From Ruminococcaceae bacterium UBA1865 (GTDB lineage Bacteria; Bacillota; Clostridia; Oscillospirales; Acutalibacteraceae): a stretch of 5,437 nt of DNA. The notes beneath the pieces were generated by a model. It ran no database searches. It saw only the letters and a program-made list of their open reading frames with translations, and had not been told where the DNA came from. This document shows, piece by piece, positions 1-5,437 of the stretch. The DNA lies in contig DDHX01000061.1 in the NCBI GenBank assembly GCA_002338255.1, positions 9,388 through 14,824 on the forward strand. The letters are read 5' to 3'. The stretch's first letter is position 1, and each line of letters starts with the position of its first letter. The position numbers and the translations under genes are program-made.

Positions 1-42
1 TGCTTGTAAGGCAGGTGCTCTAACCAGCTGAGCTATGCTCCC
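1..42 (-). tRNA. tRNA-Val (anticodon UAC), 5' half, cut by the window edge
   Basis: The minus strand from base 42 reads as the 5' half of a tRNA: a 7-nt acceptor strand GGGAGCA, TA, a D-stem GCTC closed by GAGC around a D-loop containing AGCTGGTTA, one linker base, then anticodon stem CCTGC and loop CTTACAA. The loop places TAC at positions 34-36, with U33 before it and A37 after it, which decodes valine GUA and, by wobble, other GUN codons. The returning strand of the anticodon stem begins (GCA) and the window then ends, so the T-arm, acceptor 3' strand and CCA status cannot be seen. It has its own promoter about 33 bp upstream and lies in the same direction as hslO. More tRNA genes may follow beyond the edge, as in many clostridial tRNA clusters, but that is inference. 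Confidence 0.93.
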
Positions 43-74
43 ATTCGTGTGCCGCAATATCGGCGACGTGTTAT

Positions 75-103
75 ATAATACTATATATTGTAGCACTTGT
101 CAA
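75..103 (-). promoter_or_regulatory. Strong sigma-70/sigma-A promoter for tRNA-Val
   Basis: On the minus strand a perfect -35 box TTGACA (98..103) is followed by exactly 17 bp and a -10 box TATTAT (75..80; five of six matches to TATAAT). Transcription would start near base 68, giving a leader of about 26 nt before the tRNA 5' end at base 42, to be removed by RNase P. The leader contains a short GCCG/CGGC inverted repeat (51..54 and 61..64). The promoter sits only 35 bp past the hslO stop codon. The rest of the 43..138 gap is AT-rich and shows no other gene and no GC-rich terminator. Confidence 0.85.
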
Positions 104-138
104 CACTAAAAATACATATTTTTCATTTTTGCGTGCAT

Positions 139-1026
139 TTATTTACTATGAGCAGCTTCTGCTATTGCTTTGAGCTCCTGTTTGGAGAATTGATAAGTAT
201 GATTGCAGTATTGGCATTTTGCTTCGGCAAAACCCTTTTCATCAGCAAGTGAGAGTATATCTTCCGACTTTAAAGTCGCGAGTGCACGCTCAACACGTTC
301 TTTGCTGCAATTGCAGGCGTAACCAACCTTGAATTCATCAAGGATCTCCATTTCAAAGCCTTTGAGGGCAGTTTTACAAATATCCTCAATGCTCATCCCG
401 CTTGCCAGCATGGATGTGACGGGCTCCATTTCACTGATATTTTTCTCAAGCTTGTCTATTTCAGCTTGATCCGCACCCGGTAAAATCTGTATCAGCAATC
501 CGCCTGCAAGGACTTTGCTGATATCTGCTTTATCAACAAGGACACCCAAAGCACACACGGTTGGTATCTGCTCGCTTACAGCATAATAATTTGTGATATC
601 CTCGGCGATTTCTCCTGAAGTAATTTCAACTTGTCCGACATATGGTCTGCCTTCTCCGAAATCACGCATAACACCCAAAAGCCCGTCTTTGCCAACGGCC
701 TTACCCACGTCGAGTTTTCCATTTGGCTTCAGCGGCAATTCTACCGTTGGGTTATCAACGTATCCGCGGCAGTTACCATCGCTGTCCGCAATGGCAATTA
801 CGGCGCCTAAAGGCCCACCGCCTTTGATTTTAAGAGTAATACTGGCACCCTTCTTTTTCAGCATCGATCCCATCATAGAGGCTCCTGTAAGCAGCCTGCC
901 GAGAGCTGCTGTTGCAACGGCACTGGTACCGTGTATCTGCTGTGCTGTTGCGACAATATAGGTTGAATCTATGGCGGCTGCCATAATGCTGCCATTGGAC
1001 GTAATGCATCTAATAATTCTATCCAT
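139..1026 (-). CDS. hslO: 33 kDa redox-regulated chaperone Hsp33
   Basis: Hsp33 is a cytoplasmic holdase chaperone. It is inactive when reduced with zinc bound and becomes active against unfolded proteins when oxidative stress oxidises its cysteines and releases the zinc. The 295-residue protein has the usual family length. The N-terminal domain carries recognisable Hsp33 blocks: GGGPLG near residue 70, GYVDNP near 88, a YYAVSEQ segment near 147 and GGLLIQILPGA near 175. The C-terminal redox switch is complete: C238-N-C240, 30 residues, then C271-Q-Y-C274, the same CXC-X30-CXXC spacing I recall for E. coli Hsp33, so zinc binding and redox sensing should be intact. The ATG at 1026 follows an AAAGGA at 1038..1043 with a longish 11-nt spacer. 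It is the last protein gene of the yerC-methyltransferase-hslO run, 20 bp after the restored methyltransferase stop. No terminator hairpin is visible after it, so read-through into the tRNA is possible. Confidence 0.96.
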   Translation of the reverse strand: MDRIIRCITSNGSIMAAAIDSTYIVATAQQIHGTSAVATAALGRLLTGASMMGSMLKKKGASITLKIKGGGPLGAVIAIADSDGNCRGYVDNPTVELPLKPNGKLDVGKAVGKDGLLGVMRDFGEGRPYVGQVEITSGEIAEDITNYYAVSEQIPTVCALGVLVDKADISKVLAGGLLIQILPGADQAEIDKLEKNISEMEPVTSMLASGMSIEDICKTALKGFEMEILDEFKVGYACNCSKERVERALATLKSEDILSLADEKGFAEAKCQYCNHTYQFSKQELKAIAEAAHSK

Positions 1027-1046
1027 AATAAAATGATTCCTTTATT

Positions 1047-1786
1047 TTATCCTTTTTTTGTTACCACAATAATCCGTTCCGTTTTATCGTTTGGTTCTTC
1101 AAAACTGAGGTCGTCAAATAGACCGACCGTCTCCAATCCTACTTTAGAAAGCATGGAAACGATCAGATCTGTATCATAAGCACGTTCATAAAAATGTTCA
1201 GAGCTTCTGTAATATGCATTGCCTTCTCGGCCAAAAAATCAAGTGTTATGCCAACGCGGTTAGATTTTGCCTCAAAATTGTTTTGCCAAACACAATAAAC
1301 ATCATCCGTATCATAAACAAAAGTATGGTTGCCAAGGATATACTTGTGCTTATAAAGCGTATTGATATCGAATATAAAATATCCACCTTGATTTAGAAAG
1401 AGTGAAACGCGCTCAAAGGTTTTTTGTACATCATTTTCATTAATGACGTGGTTAATACTGTCCAAAGCACAGACGACAGTGTCAACTGTGCCATATAGAT
1501 CAATATTTTGCATCTGCTGGCATAAAAACAAAAGTTGTAAGCCATTATTGGCCGCTTTTTGCTGCGCAACAGAGAGCATTGATTCTGAGCCGTCGATTCC
1601 ATATACATCAATACCCCGTTTTGCAAGTTCAATGGTAAGGCTACCGGTACCGCAGGCAAGGTCAAGTGTAAGGCCCGCATTGTGGTTCAGCTTTTTAAGC
1701 AAGTTACAAATATAACCCGCGCGTTCGGAGTAGTTGACATTGTGTGTAAGACTGTCATAGTAGCGTGCAAACGAAGAATAACTCAT
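1047..1786 (-). CDS. Class I SAM-dependent methyltransferase, interrupted by a single-base frameshift
   Basis: This is a Rossmann-fold methyltransferase of the small YqeM-like type found in Firmicutes; the substrate is unknown. Visible motifs are motif I LDLACGTG (residues 41-48, SAM glycine loop), an acidic end of strand 2 at D65 (YGIDGSESML), and motif IV VCALDSINHV (105-114). Read strictly from the ATG at 1786, the frame stops at 1163 after 207 residues, and its last 23 or so residues look unlike the family. A one-base shift at the T run (1233..1238 on the plus strand) restores the sequence DFFGREGNAYYRSSEHFYER and then a typical C-terminal end (GLFDDLSFEEP, TERIIVVTKK) that stops at 1047. 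The restored protein would be about 246 residues, close to family length. The ATG overlaps the upstream regulator stop as ATGA, and the restored stop lies 20 bp before hslO, against a 136-bp gap if truncated. It could be a sequencing error, a recent mutation or recoding; the truncated form lacks the last strands of the fold. Confidence 0.85.
1232..1238 (-). other. Frameshift site in the methyltransferase (T TTT TTG heptamer)
   Basis: The minus strand here reads T TTT TTG in the zero frame (codons 183-185: GAT TTT TTG). One more T would give GAT TTT TTT GGC and keep the family sequence in frame. The same seven bases fit the X XXY YYZ pattern at which ribosomes can slip by -1, and a -1 slip here would enter exactly the frame that restores the protein. 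A homopolymer deletion or sequencing miscount is the simpler explanation. I see no clear stimulatory stem-loop just downstream. Confidence 0.75.
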
Positions 1787-2085
1787 TTAGACTTTTCGCT
1801 CTCATCGATTCTGCCGAAAACCAGTTCATAGCCATCACAGCCATAGTTCAGCGAACGGTTAACCCTGCTGATCGTTGCAGTAGAAGCGCCGGTTGCCGCC
1901 ACGATGTCGCTGTAAACGCGCTTCGTGCTCAGCATGTGCGCAACCAACAGGCGTTGAGACATTGCTTTAAGCTCCGGGACTGTACACAAATCCTCAAAAA
2001 AATTATAGCACTCGTCAATCGTATTCAAAGAAAGAATGGATTTAAATAAAAAATCGACACTGTCATCTTTAATTTTAGAATTCAA
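1783..2085 (-). CDS. yerC: YerC/YecD-family TrpR-like DNA-binding protein
   Basis: This 100-residue all-helical protein belongs to the TrpR superfamily as found in Firmicutes (B. subtilis YerC). Residues 20-55 match the conserved N-terminal helices (LNTIDECYNFFEDLCT, then PELKAMSQRLLVAHML). A helix-turn-helix follows at about 58-79 (YSDIVAATGASTATISRVNR), with the SRVNRSL recognition-helix end typical of the group. It should bind DNA as a dimer in the cytoplasm. I recall comparative-genomics proposals that YerC (HisR) represses histidine metabolism genes, but no histidine gene or operator is visible here, so the target is open. The start is a TTG at 2085, chosen because AAGGAG lies 9 nt upstream and no in-frame ATG lies nearby. 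The stop overlaps the methyltransferase ATG by 4 bp (ATGA), which implies translational coupling. The region upstream has a weak promoter candidate. Confidence 0.93.
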   Translation of the reverse strand: MNSKIKDDSVDFLFKSILSLNTIDECYNFFEDLCTVPELKAMSQRLLVAHMLSTKRVYSDIVAATGASTATISRVNRSLNYGCDGYELVFGRIDESEKSK

Positions 2086-2094
2086 ACGGTTTCA

Positions 2095-2100
2095 CTCCTT
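2095..2100 (-). promoter_or_regulatory. Ribosome binding site that fixes the TTG start of yerC
   Basis: AAGGAG on the minus strand is followed by a 9-nt spacer and then TTG at 2083..2085. A GTG that overlaps the end of the AAGGAG is out of frame. The site therefore supports initiation at TTG. Confidence 0.8.
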
Positions 2101-2111
2101 ATTCATTTAAT

Positions 2112-2141
2112 AGGATAAAATCTTAGCACACAAAATTGCAA
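2112..2141 (-). promoter_or_regulatory. Weak candidate promoter for yerC-methyltransferase-hslO
   Basis: Within the 93-bp spacer between lysA and yerC, the minus strand has TTGCAA (2136..2141, four of six to TTGACA), 18 bp, then TATCCT (2112..2117, four of six to TATAAT), about 11 bp before the yerC Shine-Dalgarno. The matches are modest and the spacer is AT-rich, so such a pair can arise by chance. No terminator is visible after lysA (the spacer holds only a weak AT-only inverted repeat), so transcription may instead continue from the lon-engB-lysA unit. Confidence 0.27.
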
Positions 2142-2178
2142 AAGTAAAGTGGATTGAAGTTAATATTGTCATATAAGA

Positions 2179-3477
2179 TTAAATATCATTTCGAATAATA
2201 TCCTCATAAGTTTCTCGCTTTACAACAATCCTTGGATTCCCATTATGTACCATCACAACAGCAGGCTTTGGAATGCGGTTATAATTTGATGACATGGAAT
2301 AATTGTATGCGCCGGTAGAAAGTACGGCCAGCGTGTCACCAACCTCTGCCGTTTGAATCAACGTATTTTCCTGAATTAAATCTCCGCTTTCACAACATTT
2401 GCCCGCGATTGTCACTTTTTCATCCGCAGGGAGAGTCGCCTTATTGGCTACTACGGAAGTATAATTGGATTTATAAAGTGCATAACGCGGATTGTCTCCC
2501 ATACCTCCGTCGACCGACACATAGGTACGGACATGGGGGATTTTTTTAATCGCACCAACTGTATAGAGGGTGATTCCAGCTTCTCCTACGATTGAGCGGC
2601 CTGGTTCAATGAAAATAAAGGGTACGTCAAGTCCAAGCTCTTTACAGCGTGTGTTGACAGTTTCAGCTACCAATTCCATGTATTTGTCGTATGCAACAGG
2701 CGTGTCGGAACTAACGTATTTGATTCCGAAGCCGCCTCCAAGGTTGAGTTCTTGAATAACAACTCCAGTTTCATCCTTAATCTGCTTAATAAAGCCAAGC
2801 ATGATTTTCGCTGCAAGTACAAACGGCTGAATGTCAAAAATCTGGGAGCCAATATGACAATGCACACCCTTTAAGTTGACATTTTTATACTGAACAGCCG
2901 ACTGAACGGCCTCCATCGCCTCACCGGTTTCCAACGCAAACCCAAACTTCGAGTCGATTTGCCCGGTGCGGATAAACTCATGTGTGTGTGCGTCGATACC
3001 TGGTTTGATGCGCAGCGTAATATCAGCTATTTTGTTCATTTTTGCAGCCATACTGTCTATCGTTTGAAGTTCTGTTAAGTTATCAACGATGATATGCCCA
3101 ACATTGGACTGTAATGCAAATGAAATTTCATCCGGTGTTTTATTGTTTCCGTGAAAATGAATGTGTTCGGCCGGAAAGCCAGCGGTTAATGCTGTGAACA
3201 ACTCTCCGCCGGAAACCACGTCAAGCCCCATCTTCTCCTCGTTGGCGATACGGCAGATTTCCTTGCAGCTGAAGGCCTTGCTTGCATAAAGCGGCATACC
3301 TTTTCCATTATAATATTTATCAATGGATGAGCGATACATTTTGCAGGTATTTCTGATTTTATCTTCATCCATTACGTACAAAGGAGTACCAAACGTTTGA
3401 GCAAGCTCAATCGTGTCGCATCCGCCAATGGTTAAATGACCAAGCGTATTCGTGTTTAAACAATCTGAAACTAACAT
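2179..3477 (-). CDS. lysA: Diaminopimelate decarboxylase
   Basis: LysA is a PLP enzyme that converts meso-2,6-diaminopimelate to L-lysine and CO2, the last step of the DAP pathway of lysine synthesis; it is cytoplasmic and normally a dimer. Numbering from the ATG at 3477 gives 432 residues, usual for the family. The alanine-racemase-like barrel carries the PLP lysine K67 in YASKAF, H208 in HCHIGSQ, the phosphate-binding glycine run GGGFG (247-251) and EPGRSIV (from 291). The C-terminal beta domain carries C362-E363 in CCESGD, which completes the active site from the partner subunit, and Y391 in TGAYNYSMSSNYN. All key residues are present, so it should be active. The same frame extends upstream through an ATG at 3483 and a GTG at 3486, but the GGAG site overlaps or crowds these, so ATG 3477 is preferred. 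It lies 18 bp after engB, which suggests cotranscription with lon and engB. There is no room for a lysine riboswitch directly upstream. Confidence 0.97.
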   Translation of the reverse strand: MLVSDCLNTNTLGHLTIGGCDTIELAQTFGTPLYVMDEDKIRNTCKMYRSSIDKYYNGKGMPLYASKAFSCKEICRIANEEKMGLDVVSGGELFTALTAGFPAEHIHFHGNNKTPDEISFALQSNVGHIIVDNLTELQTIDSMAAKMNKIADITLRIKPGIDAHTHEFIRTGQIDSKFGFALETGEAMEAVQSAVQYKNVNLKGVHCHIGSQIFDIQPFVLAAKIMLGFIKQIKDETGVVIQELNLGGGFGIKYVSSDTPVAYDKYMELVAETVNTRCKELGLDVPFIFIEPGRSIVGEAGITLYTVGAIKKIPHVRTYVSVDGGMGDNPRYALYKSNYTSVVANKATLPADEKVTIAGKCCESGDLIQENTLIQTAEVGDTLAVLSTGAYNYSMSSNYNRIPKPAVVMVHNGNPRIVVKRETYEDIIRNDI

Positions 3478-3485
3478 TTTCATCA

Positions 3486-3489
3486 CTCC
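3486..3489 (-). promoter_or_regulatory. Ribosome binding site that decides the lysA start
   Basis: GGAG on the minus strand lies 8 nt before the ATG at 3475..3477. Its last G is the first base of an in-frame GTG (3484..3486), and the ATG at 3481..3483 is only 2 nt from it. Neither upstream codon could be used well from this site, so the protein probably begins MLVSDCL. Confidence 0.7.
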
Positions 3490-3495
3490 GTTACT

Positions 3496-4083
3496 TTATT
3501 GGTTGTCACATTGCGTTAAAATCATGTTTTTAATTTCCTCAACGCCTTCTCCATTGACTGCCGAAAATGGAATCAGCTTCATATCCTCAACCTCGCTGAA
3601 GGTCTCATCAAGTACTTCAAGCTGTTTTATTCGCTCTGTTTTATTGAGTTTATCGCTTTTCGTTGCAGCGACAAGAAAGTTGAAATCGGAATTCAGTAGG
3701 AAATCAATCATGTGTAAATCGTCAATTGTGGGACTATGACGCATGTCGACAATTTGAATCACAAGCTTAACATTGCGCCGTGCATTTAAATACCCTTCGA
3801 CCAGTTCTGCCCAGCGCAGTTTTTCCGACTGGGAAACCTTGGCGTAACCATATCCGGGCAGGTCAACGAGGCGGCAGTCTTTCAAGTTGTAAAAATTAAT
3901 CGTACCTGTTTTTCCCGGCGTTGCGCTGACCCTTGCAAGCGATTTTCGATTCAGCAACTTATTGATCAGTGTTGACTTTCCAACGTTTGATCGGCCTGAA
4001 AATACAATTTCCGGCACAGTGGATTCAGGAAGCTGGTCGAGTCTGCCCGCGGCAAATTCAAAAAAAGCATCTTCAAATTTCAT
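3496..4083 (-). CDS. engB: Ribosome biogenesis GTP-binding protein EngB/YsxC
   Basis: EngB (YsxC/YihA) is a small, usually essential TRAFAC-class GTPase that helps late assembly of the 50S ribosomal subunit. At 195 residues it is a single GTPase domain of normal length. The G motifs are in order: G1 GRSNVGKS (30-37), G2 in the PGKTGTINFY stretch (56-65), G3 DLPGYG (74-79), G4 TKSD (141-144) and a G5-like SAVNGEG (174-180). The PGYGYAKV and RWAELVEGYL segments after G3 are diagnostic of EngB rather than Era or EngA. The ATG at 4083 follows a perfect AGGAGG (4089..4094) with a short 5-nt spacer. It starts 12 bp after the lon stop; the lon-ysxC pairing is widely conserved in Firmicutes, which supports the naming and an operon. 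Nothing suggests damage or transfer. Confidence 0.97.
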   Translation of the reverse strand: MKFEDAFFEFAAGRLDQLPESTVPEIVFSGRSNVGKSTLINKLLNRKSLARVSATPGKTGTINFYNLKDCRLVDLPGYGYAKVSQSEKLRWAELVEGYLNARRNVKLVIQIVDMRHSPTIDDLHMIDFLLNSDFNFLVAATKSDKLNKTERIKQLEVLDETFSEVEDMKLIPFSAVNGEGVEEIKNMILTQCDNQ

Positions 4084-4095
4084 TCTATCCTCCTG

Positions 4096-5437
4096 TTATT
4101 GTGGAACGCCGGGCAACAGGACGGCGGGATGAGCGGGTGTGCTCACAGCTACATCTGTAGCCGTACTTTCATCCGGTTTACGTTCCGGCATCCTGCACAA
4201 TGCAGCCTCAAGAACCTGATCTATCTTTTGAACTGGCAAAAACTGAACGGAATTCTTTACAACTGCATCTATTTCAGCTAAATCAGAAACATTGTCAGCC
4301 GGAATAATAACCGTCTTGATTCCCGAACGATAGGCAGCCATTGTTTTTTCCTTTAGTCCGCCTATTGGCAGAACCCTGCCGAGTAAAGTAATTTCCCCTG
4401 TCATTGCAATATCATGTTTAATTGGGATGTTCGTTAGGGCTGAAGTAATGGCAGTCGCCATTGCAGTACCCGCTGACGGTCCGTCCTTTGGAATTGCTCC
4501 CTCAGGGGCATGAATATGAATATCGTATTTCGTATAAAAATCATGTTTGATTCCAAGCGAATCTGCTCTGATTCGTATACAGCTGATTGCTGTTTTAGCG
4601 GATTCTTTCATCACATCACCAAGGGAACCAGTCAATTCGATTTTACCTGTACCGTCCATCACTGCTACTTCAATCGGCAAAATTTCGCCGCCGACACTGG
4701 TCCACGCAAGGCCGTTTACGAGCCCAACAATATCGGATTTAACAAGCTCATCGGTTTTAAACTTTTTAGGACCTAAAAGCTCTTCTAAATCCCCCTGCTT
4801 AATAGTGATTTTCGTCTCACTGTTTTCAACAATTTTTTTAGCGCATTTTCTGCATATGGAAGCAATTTGGCGCTCCAAACTTCTTACACCGGCCTCTCTG
4901 GTGTAACCGTCAATCAGTTCATGAACAGCTGCGGGCATCAATTTCAACATTTTAGAATTAATCCCATGCTTTTTAAGCTGTTTCGGAATCAGATGCTTCT
5001 GTGCAATATTAAACTTTTCCTCGTGCGTATAACTGCCAAGAGTAATAACATCCATTCTGTCAAGCAGCGGCTCGGGGATAGAACTGTAATCATTTGCGGT
5101 CGTAATAAACATTACCTTACTCAAATCAAACGGCATATCAATATAGTGGTCGAAAAACGCAGAGTTTTGTTCTGAATCAAGCACTTCAAGCAGTGCCGAG
5201 GCAGGATCTCCACGGAAATCATTTCCCAATTTATCAATTTCATCTAATAATATTAAAGGATTGTTTGTACCGGCCTGCTTAATTGCCGCAATAATTCTGC
5301 CGGGCATAGAACCGACATAGGTTTTACGATGCCCCATAATATCGGACTCATCCCTTACACCGCCGAGTGATACACGGACATAGTTGCGGCCGATTGCATT
5401 GGCAATGGAACGGGCAATAGATGTTTTGCCGACACCC
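4096..5437 (-). CDS. lon: ATP-dependent protease Lon (LonA type), C-terminal part, cut by the window edge
   Basis: Lon is a cytoplasmic AAA+ serine protease that degrades misfolded and some regulatory proteins. The frame is open to base 5437; 446 residues are visible of a family total near 770-810, so the N-terminal substrate-binding domain and the start codon lie outside. Counting visible residues from 1: the end of Walker A GVGKTS (1-6), Walker B LILLDEID (61-68), sensor-1 N115 in TTAND, an arginine finger at R127 in LLDRMD, and sensor-2 R185 in AGVRSLER. The proteolytic domain follows, with catalytic S321 in DGPSAG and K364 in GGLKEKT, 43 residues apart as in E. coli S679/K722. All catalytic residues are present. 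An internal ATG at 5337 (MGHRKT) is not the start, since it lies inside the AAA+ core. After the conserved VLEAAL the protein continues with an unusual proline/alanine-rich tail of about 33 residues. engB follows after 12 bp. Confidence 0.98.
   Translation of the reverse strand, partial: GVGKTSIARSIANAIGRNYVRVSLGGVRDESDIMGHRKTYVGSMPGRIIAAIKQAGTNNPLILLDEIDKLGNDFRGDPASALLEVLDSEQNSAFFDHYIDMPFDLSKVMFITTANDYSSIPEPLLDRMDVITLGSYTHEEKFNIAQKHLIPKQLKKHGINSKMLKLMPAAVHELIDGYTREAGVRSLERQIASICRKCAKKIVENSETKITIKQGDLEELLGPKKFKTDELVKSDIVGLVNGLAWTSVGGEILPIEVAVMDGTGKIELTGSLGDVMKESAKTAISCIRIRADSLGIKHDFYTKYDIHIHAPEGAIPKDGPSAGTAMATAITSALTNIPIKHDIAMTGEITLLGRVLPIGGLKEKTMAAYRSGIKTVIIPADNVSDLAEIDAVVKNSVQFLPVQKIDQVLEAALCRMPERKPDESTATDVAVSTPAHPAVLLPGVPQ
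4144..4165 (-). other. RNA stem-loop within the lon tail coding sequence
   Basis: In the lon transcript, bases 4165 to 4157 can pair with 4144 to 4152: a 9-bp stem (two G-U pairs) closed by the tetraloop AGAU. The core GCTAC/GTAGC is perfect. It sits about 45 nt before the lon stop codon and 60 nt before the engB start. No T run follows, so it is not an intrinsic terminator. It could be chance, or a stability or processing element between lon and engB. Confidence 0.4.

Noticed and set aside
108..123. AAAAATA-CA-TATTTTT inverted repeat after hslO, considered as a terminator
   Set aside because: The stem is made only of A-T pairs with a 2-nt gap and has no GC core, so it would be too weak to act as an intrinsic terminator.
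593..961. A 122-codon open frame on the plus strand
   Set aside because: It is antisense to the clear hslO coding sequence, has low-complexity Pro/Ser/Ala composition and no family resemblance. It is a shadow of the real gene, as are the other plus-strand open frames in the window.
2101..2178. Search for a TrpR-like operator in front of yerC
   Set aside because: Only the short palindrome TTGCAA is present, inside the weak promoter candidate; it is too short to call a binding site.
2161..2181. TAATATT / AAGATTA imperfect inverted repeat at the lysA stop, considered as a terminator or operator
   Set aside because: It has 6 of 7 matches, all but one position A/T, no T run after it and overlap with the stop codon. 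It is indistinguishable from chance in AT-rich sequence.
3478..3495. Possible lysine riboswitch (L box) or T-box in front of lysA
   Set aside because: Only 18 bp separate engB from lysA and the preceding sequence is well-conserved engB code, so there is no room for such a leader here.
4096..5337. A complete short Lon-like protein starting at the ATG at 5337
   Set aside because: The same frame is open to the window edge and encodes the end of Walker A and the rest of the AAA+ core upstream, so this ATG is internal to a longer lon gene.
1..5437. Search for mobile elements, CRISPR arrays, toxin-antitoxin or defence genes, and attachment sites at the tRNA
   Set aside because: No repeats, transposase or integrase code or direct repeats were seen. 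The tRNA 3' end, where an att site would lie, is outside the window.

Overview
The window is a piece of an ordinary bacterial chromosome, most likely from a clostridial member of the Firmicutes. Supporting signs are the lon-engB (ysxC) gene pair, a YerC/YecD-type TrpR relative, clostridial-looking Shine-Dalgarno sequences (AGGAGG, AAGGAG), a TTG start and moderate GC. I cannot place it more finely from the sequence alone. All genes lie on the minus strand, so transcription runs from base 5437 towards base 1.

In transcription order the layout is as follows. The 3' part of lon (ATP-dependent protease) is cut by the window edge just inside its Walker A motif. It is followed after 12 bp by engB, a ribosome-assembly GTPase, and after another 18 bp by lysA, diaminopimelate decarboxylase. 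A 93-bp spacer with one weak promoter candidate leads to a small TrpR-like DNA-binding protein (yerC type, TTG start). Its stop codon overlaps by 4 bp the start of a class I SAM-dependent methyltransferase. The methyltransferase frame is broken at a six-base homopolymer; when read through, it ends 20 bp before hslO, the redox-regulated chaperone Hsp33. Past hslO there is a strong consensus promoter and the 5' half of tRNA-Val(UAC), cut by the left edge.

The genes are mainly housekeeping: protein quality control (Lon, Hsp33), ribosome biogenesis (EngB), lysine biosynthesis (LysA) and translation (tRNA-Val). Tight spacing suggests two transcription units upstream of the tRNA, lon-engB-lysA and yerC-methyltransferase-hslO. 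No convincing terminator separates them, so read-through is possible. No gene-free stretch exceeds 100 bp.

I found no sign of a mobile element, CRISPR array, defence system or other undescribed system. The points most worth a second look are the single-base frameshift in the methyltransferase, which falls on a T TTT TTG slippery heptamer; the proline/alanine-rich C-terminal tail on Lon, with an RNA stem-loop in its coding sequence; and two start-codon decisions (lysA, yerC).
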